DNA of 64,000 nt from Doryteuthis pealeii (lineage: Eukaryota; Mollusca; Cephalopoda; Myopsida; Loliginidae), in assembly GCA_023376005.1 (NCBI GenBank), contig CM042181.1, positions 1,507,883 to 1,571,882 of the forward strand, written 5' to 3'. Made by a program: the position numbers and the translations under genes. The stretch's first letter is position 1. Every line of letters begins with the position of its first letter. This document shows, piece after piece, positions 1-10,958 of the stretch. The notes under the pieces are model-generated. The model worked only from the letters and a program-made list of their open reading frames with translations. It was not told where the DNA came from and made no database searches.

Positions 1-591
1 CTTTTTTATTTAATTGGAAGCTGTTGTAATGTTTAAAAAATAAAAATGTTTTTCACAATATGTCACAAGATAATATTTATTGAAAACTAAAAAGTTAAGA
101 TAGAAAAGAAAACAAAAACCACTTGATCATAAACTGTTGAATTTAATTTAAAAATCGAAATAGGTAATAGAATACATTAAAATTTAAAACAACAATTGCT
201 TATAGCGTAAAACATACAGTTTAAAATCTGATAATATATCAACAATAACTTCTTTTTTTTAAATGATCTGTTAATAAATAAATATGGTTTACTTTTATAG
301 GCTTTTATTATTTCAATGAAAAAGAAAAAGCATTAGCTGTGACCAAAATCAAGTTAGGGTTCTGTCATAGTTTAATAATATCACTCCCATACTATCGCAA
401 GTTCGATCCTTACTAGGGGCTGTTAAATCCAGTTTACTTTATAAGCTTTTATTATTTCAATGAAAAAGAAAAGCATTGGGTGAGTCCAAAATCAAGTTAG
501 GGGTCTCGTCATCTGGCATCCAGCTTACGTGTCAGAGTTGGAAAAATACCCATACTATCACAAGTTCGATCCTTACTGATGACTTTTCACC
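1..591 (-). repeat. Partial copy of the FEM1-like upstream region, with a local duplication
   Basis: No gene is visible. Positions 130-425 match the block upstream of the ATG of genes A (11532-11955) and B (57914-58370): the 'gcttatagcgtaaaacat', 'agtttaaaatctgataata' and 'gaccaaaatcaagttaggg' stretches occur in the same order. The end of the block is duplicated: 297-425 and 436-580 both carry the 'tttattatttcaatgaaaaa' to 'caagttcgatccttact' segment. No ATG GCT RAA G plus GTAAGT exon is found in the remaining 130 bases. On the minus strand this would be upstream DNA of a further paralogue lying off the left edge, or a relic of one. Confidence 0.5.
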
Positions 592-957
592 CAATCATCA
601 TCATGTCGCGCAAGCAGCCAGGATATCCATCTCTCACCAACCTTCCCTATCATTATGCGAGGTCTTCTTCGCAGCAAACAGCATCCTTGCATAGTTGGTC
701 AATGTATGTTCTTAGTGGGCGACCCACGCTAGCATGTCCATGTGTTGGCTTCCACAGGAGAATGTCGTTTATCCTTGCTTCTCTAGCAGTGAAATGCGTG
801 CCTAGTCTGTCTCAGTCGGATGGTTTGTGAGATGGAGTGCAGGTGGCCATACAGCTGCTTCCTTGTGGGGTGTTGTTTCCGCGACTTGTGCAAGACTGTA
901 CGCAGCATTCTTGCACAGATCCCATCGAGCTTATTCTCAAGGTGCTTTGTTAGGGTA
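592..957 (-). mobile_element. Non-LTR retrotransposon 3' end, 5'-truncated
   Basis: Minus-strand translation, with frameshifts, gives the C-terminus seen in better copies at 37312-37870 and 61685-62077 (residues like RHAGHC, KPTHGHA, GRP.RTYIDQL). The element ends in a short (ATG)n tail at 592-605, typical of a target-primed insertion. Homology stops at about 957, directly against the 29-bp minisatellite. It is a dead fragment. Confidence 0.75.
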
Positions 958-1482
958 AAAAATGCATTAGAAATGGTTTTTACTATAAAAATGCATTAGA
1001 AATGTTTTTTTACTATAAAAATGCATTGAAATGATTTTACTATAAAAATGCATTGGAAATGATTTTTACTATAAAAATGCATGGAAATGATTTTTACTAT
1101 AAAAATGCAGCATAGAAAATGATTTTTACAACTAAATGCATTGAAATGATTTTTACAACTAAAATGCATTGAAATGATTTTTACTATAAAAATGCATTAG
1201 AAATGTTTTTTTACTATAAAAATGCATTAGAAATGAATATAAAAATGCATTTAAATATTTTTAATATAAAAATACATTTGAAATGATTTTTAATATAAAA
1301 ATACATTTGAAATGATTTTTAATATAAAAATACATTTGAAATGATTTTTAATATAAAAATACATTTGAAATGATTTTTAATATAAAAATGCATTAGAAAT
1401 GATTTTTAATATAAAAATGCATTAGAAATGATTTTTACTATATAAATGCATTGGAAATGATTTTTACTATAAAAATGCATCT
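957..1482. repeat. 29-bp minisatellite, left block
   Basis: About 18 tandem copies of a unit like taaaaatgcattagaaatga followed by tttttacta. Several units are variants (aatataaaaatacatttg). The same satellite recurs at 48285-48890, just upstream of the main exon of gene B. Confidence 0.9.
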
Positions 1483-1880
1483 TGATTTAATTGTACAATA
1501 CTTGTCCTTCTTATATTTAACGCATAAGAAAATAATTATATGTAGGCTACAAATTAAAGATTCTACAAAAAGTTTTACGATCTGGTTTGTTTTTTGTTTT
1601 TGTTTTTCCTTTAAGAAAGGCATTTAATAATTTATTTTATTTAAAACAAATAATAGTTTCGTTTTTATAAATTTATGTTATGTTAAAAAGAGATATAGAG
1701 ATTTAAATAAAAATTATATCACAATATTTAAAGAATAATGTCAATTCGAACCCGTATCAGCTGGGATCCGAACAAACCCTCCAAACGAGGAAAAACACTG
1801 AAATCTATTTGTGAAAAGTAACGATATTTTTCATTCCCTCATATGTGATTTCATTGTTCAAATTCCATTCTGTAACTAAG
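1483..1880 (-). pseudogene. Decayed FEM1-like tail unit downstream of gene A
   Basis: This stretch matches one unit of the 41090-46385 array: the 'tctttaagaaaggcattta', 'ttaaaaagagatatag', 'cccgtatcagct' and 'tttcattgttcaaa' landmarks come in the same order. Where array units read VTTYVGILPEVI on the minus strand, about a dozen bases are missing (around 1840-1850) and the frame is broken. It is the only tail-like sequence on the 3' side of gene A and cannot encode the tail. Confidence 0.7.
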
Positions 1881-2157
1881 CTCTGCAAATTCAGGGTTTT
1901 ATTGGACTAATCCAGGGGTCACCAAACTGCGGCCCGCAAAGGCATTTTATCAGGCCCGTCAACGGTACTTGAATGTGTTTGTTAAAACGTACGGAACGCG
2001 AGACGTTCTGATACCATTTAAATTCAAATATCATTTTAAGTTTATCAAATCCTCAAAAACTTGACTACTGTAGGTAGGTTACAAAATTTTGTTCGAGTGA
2101 GCATTTCACTTGTTAACGATCCCGAATTTCCACTTGTTACGACTGCTTGAAAAAAAC

Positions 2158-2188
<31 letters not shown>

Positions 2189-2276
2189 GGTAAATTTCAA
2201 AGAGCTGCGATGAAGCAACGGATAGGTCAATAAGGTTTAACTTGCAAATCGGACGGGAAAAATAAAACATATTACA

Positions 2277-2572
2277 GAGTGACCCAGAAAAAAACAGAAC
2301 TCAAATTATTCATTATCCCATTAAACTAACCCTAACCCCCAAACCTAAACCCCCTAGTTAAAATTAACAGTTTTATTACAAAATTTATGGGTTCTTTTTT
2401 TTCTTCTGGGTCACCCTTTATAAGGGGTGACCAAGAAAAGACAGAACCCAAATTATTTATTTTCCCATTAAACTACCCCTAAATTCCAACACTAACCCTA
2501 AACTCCCCTAGTTAAAATCAACAGTTTAATTCCAAAATTTGTGGATTCTGTTTTTTCTGGGCACCCTAATTT
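2277..2572. mobile_element. Two tandem copies of a small MITE
   Basis: Two ~140-bp units (about 2277-2417 and 2425-2572) each begin with a variant of gggtgacccagaaaaaa and end with its inverse (ttcttctgggtcaccc). Both contain an aaccctaaaccccctagtta-like centre. They lie inside the hAT-like element. Confidence 0.6.
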
Positions 2573-2689
2573 TCAGACCGATTTGCAAGTTTAGCTGTCA
2601 AAAGTTTTGAGAAACATTTTTGGAAATTGTAAACCCTATATTTTCAGTGTATATATATATATATATATAAATTTAATGAAATTAAAATT

Positions 2690-3115
2690 GATCAGAGTAA
2701 TATTTTCTGTATTATTCGGACTATTGTGCTCATCTTCATTGTTATTTGTACAACGTTTCGGCCGATGTGCCCTCCAGCCTTCTTCAGGTATTTCTTGTCG
2801 TAATCGGGAACCATCACGGTACTTGAACCTAACCCTTTATTCAATAAAAGGTATCCTGCTCTCATTCCGCTAACCATATCTGCGGTAGAGGCGTTAAGCT
2901 GTGTTAATTATTATTCTATTATATTCAGTTCAAAGTTTCGTGATGGCTCCCGATTACGACAAGAAGGTTCCGGAGTTCGAAAAGAAATTTCCGGAGTCCG
3001 AGAACGTTCCTGAGTCCGACAAGAAAGAAGGCTGGAGAACACATCGGCCGAAACATTGTACAGATAACAATGAAAACGAGGACAATAGTCCGAATAATGC
3101 AGATAATACTAATCA
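2690..3115. mobile_element. Penelope-type terminal motif as an inverted pair
   Basis: Arm 2697-2790 and arm 3020-3112 are inverted copies of each other, each containing 'acaacgtttcggccgatgtg' and 'agccttcttc' or their complements. On the minus strand the left arm reads CTGAAGAAGGCTGG...CGGCCGAAACG, which has a hammerhead-like core (see 12714-12760). Related motifs occur at 12000-12265 and 54640-54770. Confidence 0.5.
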
Positions 3116-3309
3116 TCAAGCCTCATCTCAAAAATTCAGAGATATTTTTCTCAGAACTTTCCTTCTAGCCAGCAATTATTGAACACAATAATAATGTGGC
3201 CCGCGCTCGTTATTTTTTCAATTATCCGTGAAAAAGTTTGGTGATCCCTGGACTAAACGAACGGCACACACGAGATTTTCCGCCCATAGTTTTTTAAAAA
3301 TCCACTGTT

Positions 3310-4952
3310 TCAAAAATTCGTTTGGGCCCCGTATTTTTTAAAAAGTTCTAAAAGAACATGTGAACGTCTAGGCACATACATGACTGGGGTCCATCCGAAT
3401 AAATCCCTAGAGGAAGCATCAGCTCCCGCTCTAAGGAGGACCTTAATGAGCTCGACCGAAGCCCATTTTTCTTGATTTATCAAGTTAATTGCACGGTGCA
3501 AAATAGACTGATGTTGCATGACTCGTAGATCCTGATAGAGGACTCTTTTTAGCACTTTTATAAATTCACTGTGGTGCTCTTGGGACGTAACCAGAGTATT
3601 CGTTGTAGATGTCATATACAGGAATGTGTCGACTGTTTTGGAATAATATGGATCCACAATAGACGGATACGTATATACATTCTCTTTAACAAGGAACCAC
3701 AGCTTTAGAGCTGTCTGTGCTATTATTTTCAAGATAGCAAACCCTCCCTCTTCAAAGAAGCTATTGTGTTGCTTGTATTTTGCAATTGCATAGAAAAGAT
3801 TTTGAAAAGAAGACAGGTTTTTGGTTACAAAAGAGGTTTCCCCGCAAAATTCTTGGATATAATCGATCAACTGCCGAACTTTTTTCCCGTTGTTATCCCT
3901 TTTGGCAATCACTGCCGTTTGTACAAGAAACTGTATGTAGAATCGGTTATTCCTTCCCAAAACCCTTTCAACAACTAGAATACCCTGGAAAGCGAGAAGT
4001 AAAGGGTAACGGTGTAGGATTACCAATTGACTCTCTGTGGTGAATTCTCTGGAATAATCCAAAACCGCTCGAGCGGGAGCCCGATTGTTTTTAGGAAGAT
4101 TATTACTCCTCCGCAACAACAGAGCTTGCATCCATGGTCCTATGAAAGTTGATTGGGCACACACACAAGACGCATTCAACATTTCCATAGCCTCTATCCT
4201 ATCTAATTTGGAAAAGGAAGGGTGATTATCGAAGTGCATAATCAACGGCATCTCTTGATAGATAGTAGCCAAAATAAAAGGGTTTACGCCATCGTGGTTT
4301 CGGATACTAACATCAGCACCACCGTTGGCAAGGAGACGGACTCCGTCTGGATAGTTCCAAAGAACAGCAAAATGAAGGGCCGTAAAGCCGTCTTCATCCT
4401 GGTGGTTAAGGTTCGCGCCCTGGCAGAGCAGAAAAGAGCAAATTTTACTATCAGACGTTGAGTACATTAGAGGTGTCCTTCCTTTTTTGCACAGTCGATT
4501 AATATCGGCTCCCATCGCTACTATCAGTTTCACGGAGATCAGGTTCCGAGTTAATATAGCAAACATGAGCGGCGACATGGGACCGGTGATGGTGTCGTTT
4601 ATATCGGGGAGGTGCTGCAGAATCAGTCGGATCAGTTCTGGATTACAGTTCTGTATGGCGATAACGAGTGGGTGACCGTATGCTTTCCAGTATTTGGTCA
4701 TTTCGTGGGGTCCCTGAATGAGAGACATTCTGAGGAGGAAACGGGAGACTTCGACATTGTTTAGTTTCACCGCTATGTATAGAGGTAGACGATCGTACAA
4801 CGTAGTATTTAAAATCGCGGTGCATTGTTCAGGCTGGAGCTGTTCAAAGATTTGCTTGATCTCGGGCAAGGAATCTACCTTGATTAATTGAAAAAGTGTT
4901 CTGACCAATTTTTTCCAGGGTTTTTTTTCTTGGGTTGGTGTCCATTGAGGAG
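3310..4952 (-). CDS. FEM1-like protein, gene A, main exon
   Basis: With the 10-nt exon at 11522-11531 this makes a 550-aa protein starting MAEAPQW. It is probably the substrate receptor of a CUL2-type ubiquitin ligase, as known for FEM1. About six ankyrin repeats lie near residues 50-245 (motifs TPLMYS, TALHFAV, GADINR, GADVS). Then comes the FEM1-type linker (RIEAMEMLNAS, about 255) and the FEM1 signature (VVERVLGRNN, about 330, like RERILGPSHP). C-terminal ankyrins span about 480-547 (SILHRA, LLRAGADASSRD). The exon start is set by ttccttgcag|ct at 4953; phase 1 matches exon 1, and gene B has the same junction. The open frame runs on into satellite DNA up to 5124, which I treat as intron. 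The protein stops right after the last ankyrin (KKYGAQTNF) and lacks the ~55-residue tail of gene B, so CUL2 binding is doubtful. It is about half identical to gene B by eye. Confidence 0.8.
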
Positions 4953-5908
4953 CTGCAAGGAAAGAATATAAATATTTCAATCTTATCGGAAGTGATATGT
5001 ACAAATTATTTGTATTAGATAGGAATACTTGAAACCATATAACTGTATGCAAATTATTTGTATCAGATAGGAATAATTGAAACCATATAACTGTGAAAAT
5101 TATTTGTATTACATAGGAATACATGAAACCATATAACTGTGCAAATTATTTGTATTACATAGGAATACTTGAAACAATATAACTGCAAATTATTTGTATT
5201 ACATAGGAATACTTGAAACCATATAACTGTGCAAATTATTTGGATTAGATAGAAATACTTGAAACCATATAACTGTGCAAATTATTTGTATTAGATAGGA
5301 ATACATGAAACCATATAACTGTGCAAATTATTTGTATTAGATCAGAATACTTGAAACCATATAACTGTATGCAAATTATTTGTATTAGATAGGAATACAT
5401 GAAACCATATAACTGTGAAAATTATTTGTATTAGATAGGAATACATGAAACCATATAACTGTGAAAATTATTTTATTACATAGGAATACTTGAAACAATA
5501 TAACTGAAAATTATTTGTATTAGATAGAAATACTTGAAACCATATAACTTTGCAAATTATTTGTATTAGATAGAAATACTTGAAACCAAATAACTGTGCA
5601 AATTATTTGTATTAGATAGAAATACTTGAAACCAAATAACTGTGCAAATTATTTGTATTAGATAGAAATACTTGAAACCATATAACTGTGCAAATTATTT
5701 GTATTACATAGGAATACTTGAAACCATATAACTGCAAATTATTTGTATTACATAGGAATACTTGAAACCATATAACTGTGAAAACTATTTGTATTACATA
5801 GAAATACTTGAAACCATATAACTGCAAAAATTATTTGTATTACATAGGAATACTTGAAACCATATAACTGCAAATTATTTGTATTAGATAGGAATACATG
5901 AAACCATA
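4953..5908. repeat. 46-bp satellite beside the gene A splice acceptor
   Basis: From about 4996 there are roughly 20 tandem units of the type 'gaaaccatataactgtgcaa' plus 'attatttgtattagatagg' and 'aatactt'. The array begins about 45 bp upstream of the gene A acceptor, so it lies at the 3' end of the intron. Units carry 'ataggaatac', unlike the 'ataagaatac' units of the next block. Confidence 0.9.
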
Positions 5909-6380
5909 AGGCTGGGTACAATCAAAGATATCCTCATATACTGTAACAGTGTAAAATAAACCCGCATCAAATATTATTAGACAAAAATCTTATAAGGCTT
6001 CCTTAAAAATACAACCCCAGAAGACATTTTAAATTTTCTGTAGATGGGATATTACTACCTAGGTATGTGATAAATATTAATTTTGAAAAATGAATTATCT
6101 GAATTGTTTACAACATTTAACAGAGGATGTTTATTCGGATAAAAATTACCCATGATACCCCACTCGAAATTCCTCTCTCTTCTTTCTTTCTGTTTTTTTT
6201 TTTTTGTCTTTTTTTTTAGAACTTTGCTTACAGAAAAAAAGCAATCTTTTCAACAAGATCTTACCAAAACATAGCTATAAAATCACTACTTTAAGCAAAT
6301 ATGTAAACATATTTTATATAACCCTTTCTGGCAGTAAATGACCCACAGAGTTTGATCTACCGTTAAACAAAACTCAAACA
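5909..6380. other. Non-tandem spacer between satellite blocks
   Basis: No gene is seen. It is AT-rich intron sequence with a poly-T stretch near 6190-6220. At 6335-6380 there is a short degenerate piece of the dispersed repeat DR-A ('aatgacccacagagtttgat'). An inverted noisy copy lies at 26860-27300. Confidence 0.6.
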
Positions 6381-8343
6381 AATCATTTATATTAGATAAG
6401 AATACTTGAAACCATATAACTGTGTGCAAATTATTTGTATTGGATAAGAATACTTGAAACCATATAACTGTGTGCAAATTATTTGTATTGGATAAGAATA
6501 CTTGAAACATATAACTGTATGCAAATTATTTGTATTAGATAAGAATACTTGAAACTTTAAACTATGTGCACATTATTTGTATTAGATAAGAATACTTGAA
6601 ACCATATAACTGTGTGCAAATTATTGTATTAGATAAGAATACTTAAAACCATATAACTGTTGCAAATTATTTGTATTAGATAAGAATACTTAAAACCATA
6701 TAACTGTATGCAAATTATTTGTATTGGATAAGATACTTGAAACCATATAACTGTGTACAAATTAATTTGTATTGGATAAGAATACTTGAAACCATATAAC
6801 TGTGTGCAAATTATTTGTATTGGATAAGATACTTGAAACCATATAACTGTGTGCAAATTATTTGTATTGGATAAGAATACTTGAAACCATATAACTGTGT
6901 GCAAATTATTTGTATTGATAAGAATACTTGAAACCATATAACTGTGTGCAAATTATTTGTTTGGATAAGAATACTTGAAACTTTTAAACTATGTGCAAAT
7001 TATTTGTATTAGATAAGAATACTTGAAACCATATAACTGTATGCAAATTATTTGTATTAGATAAGAATACTTGAAACTTTAAACTATGTGCACATTATTT
7101 GTATTAGATAAGAATACTTGAAACTTAAACTATGTGCACATTATTTGTATAGATAAGAATCTTGAAACCATATAACTGTGCAAATTATTTGTATTAGATA
7201 AGAATACTTGAAACCTTTAAACTATGTGCACATTATTTGTATTAGATAAGAATACTTGAAACTTTAAACTATGTGCACATTATTTGTATTAGATAAGAAT
7301 ACTTGAAACCATATAACTGTGTGCAAACTATTTGTATTAGATAAGAATACTTGAAACCTTTAAACTATGTGCACATTATTTGTATTAGATAAGAATACTT
7401 GAAACCATATAACTGTGTGCAAACTATTTGTATTAGATAAGAATACTTGAAACCTTTAACTATGTGCACATTATTTGTATTAGATAAGAATACTTGAAAC
7501 CATATAACTGTGTGCAAACTATTTGTATTAGATAAGAATACTTGAACCTTTAAACTATGTGCACATTATTTGTATTAGATAAGAATACTTGAAACCTTTA
7601 AACTATGTGCACATTATTTGTATTAGATAAGAATACTTGAAACCTTTAAACTATGTGCACATTATTTGTATTAGATAAGAATACTTGAAACCTTTAAACT
7701 ATGTGCACATTATTTGTATTAGATAAGAATACTTGAAACCTTTAAACTATGTGCACATTATTTGTATTAGATAAGAATACTTGAAACCGATTAGATAAGA
7801 ATACTTGAAACTGTGCAAACTATTTGTATTAGATAAGAATACTTGAAACCATAAAACAGTGTGCAAACTATTTGTATTAGATAAGAATACTTGAAACCAT
7901 AAAACAGTGTGCAAACTATTTGTATTAGATAAGAATACTTGAAACCATAAAACAGTGTGCAAACTATTTGTATTAGATAAGAATACTTGAAACCATAAAA
8001 CAGTGTGCAACTATTTGTATTAGATAGAATACTTGAAACCAAACAAAACTATTTGTATTAGATAAGAATACTTGAAACCATAAACAGTGTGCAAATTTTG
8101 TATTAGATAAGAATACTTGAAACCTAAACAGTGTGCGCATTATTTGTATTAGATAAGAAACTTGAAACCATATAACTGTGTGCAAATATTTGTATTAGAT
8201 AAGAATACTTGAAACCTTTAAACTATGTGCACATTATTGTTATATTAGATAAGAATACTGGAAACCTTTAAACCATGTGCACATTATTTGTATTAGATAA
8301 GAATACTTGAAACCATATAACCGTGTGCAATTATTAGTATTAC
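6381..8343. repeat. 48-bp satellite in the gene A intron
   Basis: About 40 tandem units of the type 'ttgaaaccatataactgtgt' plus 'gcaaattatttgtattagat' and 'aagaatac'. Three sub-variants are mixed: 'catataactgtgtgcaaa', 'tttaaactatgtgcacat' and 'ataaaacagtgtgcaaac'. Because 48 = 3 x 16, the array yields open frames with a 16-residue period (VFLSNTNNLHTVIWFQ). These are not genes. Confidence 0.92.
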
Positions 8344-8927
8344 ATAAATCGGCAAATCGGAAACGTTTATTTGGAATTTGATTGATTACTTTTAACGGCG
8401 TATCAACTCAACAAGGATTATGTAATGTCTAGAGGTTAGGGGGTCGCATTCATATTTTTAGCAAGAAAAAACAATCGTAGAACCCCTAGATCTTTTGACC
8501 CATCACTCGAAACTTATAACTGAAAATAGTGCTGAGAGCACGGATTCCCATGACTATCTCTCCCTACCCCTCTCTTAGGTGTCATCCAGTGTTCGGTTAA
8601 ACTTGCTAATCGTCGTCAAAATTAAAACGGAAACTTATTTGGTGGTGATCAGTAACAGTTTAACTACAGTGTATGAATGAATTTATTTTGTGAATTGGGT
8701 TAGGGTTTAGGGGTTGGGGATTAAGGTTGTTTTTAATTACGTATCGCTTAACAAAAAAAAAAAAAAAAAAAAAAAACACAACAAAAAACAAATTGCTTTA
8801 CAGTTAATGTTGAAAAATATTTTTTAAAACCAAGTTTGATTGAAATTATACATTGCAACAAAAACAACTAAGACTAATGTGTCTAATGTTGTATTCAATA
8901 ATTAATTTCAATGGTTAATTAAATGTA
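8344..8927. other. Intron sequence with no recognised feature
   Basis: No gene is seen. It contains a poly-A run (about 8753-8776) and a short ttagggtttagggg stretch near 8700 that is too short to be telomeric. Duplicated copies lie at 24065-24715 (inverted) and 32566-33131 (direct). Confidence 0.5.
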
Positions 8928-9585
8928 CTAGCAAATATATGCACCTCCGCCGGGTGCAAGTATTTAAGTTTTAATGTAATAAAATATTGTATTAAATTAG
9001 AAAGGCTAATGAAACTAAATAAGAATGCAGATAAAAAGATTTGAAACAGAGGTGGGTATAATAAAAGATTTGAAACAGAGGTAGTATAATAAAAAATAGA
9101 ACAACTGAAACTTACTCTTCCATCACTCTCGTCTTTCATTGTTATTTTTTCTAATTTAAGTATTTAGTTAAAAGAGGAAGTAAAGAATAAAATTACAGTT
9201 ATCTTTTCTTGTTAATGGATTTCATTTAAGATTTATTGAAGAGATGTTTGCTTATATTCATTAAGATAAAACCAAACAGTTAGAAACCAATAATACTAAG
9301 CATATATTTATTAAAATTACATTTTTAATATCAATATGCAAATTAGCCTTCCCGTTCAAACTGTAAACCGCTATTTTGTTGTATATATAAATACAATTGC
9401 ATGCTATTAGTATGTAGATATGGTTAACAGTATAAATAATGTAAAACAATTTTATTAATAATTGAGGTTAAAATAAGGATAAATTCATGGTGAATGTGAC
9501 ATTAATAACTAAGGGAATTGTGACTTGAGTAGTGATTTAGTTTCGGTTACAGACAGACAAACACACAATCTCCATTATAATAAGA
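8928..9585 (-). mobile_element. Helitron-like element, family H1
   Basis: On the minus strand it starts A|TCTTATTATAATGGAGATTG at 9585. It ends at 8928 with a GC-rich hairpin (gcacccggcggaggtgc), an AT spacer and CTAG|T. A 5' TC, a 3' hairpin followed by CTRR, and insertion between A and T define Helitrons. It has no Rep/helicase frame, so it is non-autonomous. Other copies: 23401-24063, 33132-33788, 49327-49963, 50894-51537, 52240-52889. Confidence 0.75.
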
Positions 9586-9612
9586 TGTATAGTAATTTGC
9601 TCTTTTTGTTGT

Positions 9613-10183
9613 TGTTGGGGCATTAGAATTCACCAACTGCACCTCTGCAGAGGGATAAGACTCCCCCAATGGGGCCACCTGTTGGCCGTGTTGGCGACCC
9701 GTGATGCTTAAGGATAGAACCCAGGTGGTTGAGCAGTTCATGCAATACTCCACTTTGGTCCTTACTTAAGCCAGACGGGCGGTCAGAGAGACCCCTCCGA
9801 TCAATCACCTGGTCACGTCAAGCTCTAGCACCTATATGATTGCCCCAACCCTGTTGTCCTTATTGCAAGTCCTACCCTTTTTATCATATGGGTACTAGAA
9901 GGGGGTGACTGAGGGTCTACATGTCCTGGGAATGACGTTAAACTCTATCTGATGGTGAGGTTCCAGTGTTGGAGTTTGAGGAATGTGGAGCACCCCTTCA
10001 TCACCATTGGTCCACTCTAGCCCGGAGTGGTAGTACCTGTTAGGGTCCCATCTATGGGTTAAATAGAAAAATGTATTCATGAAAAAAAATGTGTATCCAT
10101 TAAGAATCAAATTATTTCAAAACTTTATCGGCATTAAATGACCCACTGAGGTTGATATGCCGTAAACAAAACAAACCAAACCT
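9613..10183 (-). repeat. Dispersed repeat DR-A
   Basis: A ~570-650-bp family of unknown class. Landmarks are 'cacctctgcagaggg', 'gtgatgcttaaggataga', 'gggaatgacgttaaactcta', 'ggagtggtagtacctgttag' and, at the other end, 'gaggttgatatgccgtaaa' plus a caaaccaaacc-rich run. No open frame is kept between copies. Non-mirror copies: 14862-15510, 53005-53615, 55952-56975. Confidence 0.7.
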
Positions 10184-10311
10184 AATTAATATCCTATGTC
10201 ATTGTATAATATTAAAATGGACGAAATATCGTGGTATCTTTGGTTCAGACCAAAGTTCATTTTTTAAAATCATTAACCTTTATGTATTGGTGGTGCGTTG
10301 TTCATTCTAAT

Positions 10312-10905
10312 ATCAATATAAATCATCATCATCATCATCGGGTCGCGCTGTTAGCACAGTTATCCATGACAATCTCTCTTCATCCGTCCCTATCACTAAT
10401 CATTCTCGGGAGGTCCTCTAGGCAGCATCCTGTATCCGCACAGAGCTGGTCAATGTACGTCTCTGCTGGTCGGTCCACACTGGCGTGTCCATGTGCTGGC
10501 TTCCACAGGAGGACGTCTCTTATCGGTTCGTCCTTGCTTCTCCAACAGTGTCCTGCGTGTCTTGTCCGTCTTACTCGGATGGTTTGGGTGATAGGTGGCA
10601 GGTGGCCGTAACAGTCACATCTCCTCCACAGAAAACGATGTTAATGCACGCATAGGAAAGACATGGTCCGCTATAAATAAATTATCAGTCATATGGAAAT
10701 CCAATCTCACAGACAAGTTAAAGACACAGTTCTTCCAGGCCGTTGTCGTATCAGTGCTGCTGTATGGCTGCACCACCTGGACCCTAACGAAGCGACTAGA
10801 GAATAAACTAGATGGGAGCTGCACAAGAATGCTACCTGTGATCCTGAACAAGACGTGGAAACAACACCCCACGAGAAAACAGCTGTACGACCATCAATAT
10901 AAATC
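10312..10905 (-). mobile_element. Non-LTR retrotransposon 3' end with twin-priming inversion
   Basis: The 3' half is on the minus strand (about 10612-10325: HPSKTDKT, LLWKPAHGHASVDRPAETYI) and ends in an (ATG)n tail. The 5' half is inverted, reading on the plus strand at 10620-10892 (ENDVNARIGKTWSAINK, VSVLLYGCTTWTLTKRLENK). The halves meet at the same codon region (LYG/DH) with little loss. A 13-bp target duplication, atcaatataaatc, flanks the insert (10312-10324 and 10893-10905). Inversion of the 5' part is the known signature of twin priming during LINE insertion. The clade is uncertain, perhaps RTE-like. Confidence 0.8.
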
Positions 10906-10958
10906 GTTCATATTAAATTTTTTTTTTTTTAATATTAGAATAAATACTTTCTATTAAA

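Larger units (their letters stand above)
1913..3250. mobile_element. hAT-like DNA transposon, non-autonomous, with nested insertions
   Basis: The ends are inverted: CAGGGGTCACCAAACT at 1913 and GTTTGGTGATCCCTG ending at 3250, followed internally by GGCCCGC on both sides. An 8-bp target duplication flanks it (gactaatc 1905-1912, gactaaac 3251-3258; 7 of 8 match). CAGGG termini and 8-bp duplications are hallmarks of the hAT superfamily. No transposase is visible. It lies 52 bp beyond the stop codon of gene A and separates that gene from its tail relic. Confidence 0.8.

Noticed and set aside
2323..2352. Telomere-like ccctaaccc (also 8697-8715)
   Set aside because: Only one or two units, inside MITE or intron sequence.
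4953..5124. Upstream extension of the gene A frame (start at 5124)
   Set aside because: These residues are translated satellite. A good acceptor at 4953, in the same phase as gene B and exon 1, makes this intron.
6286..8185. Minus-strand frames of 70-102 codons with a 16-residue period
   Set aside because: They are translations of the 48-bp satellite.
10231..10611. 126-codon plus-strand frame
   Set aside because: Antisense of the LINE 3' half fused to flanking DNA.
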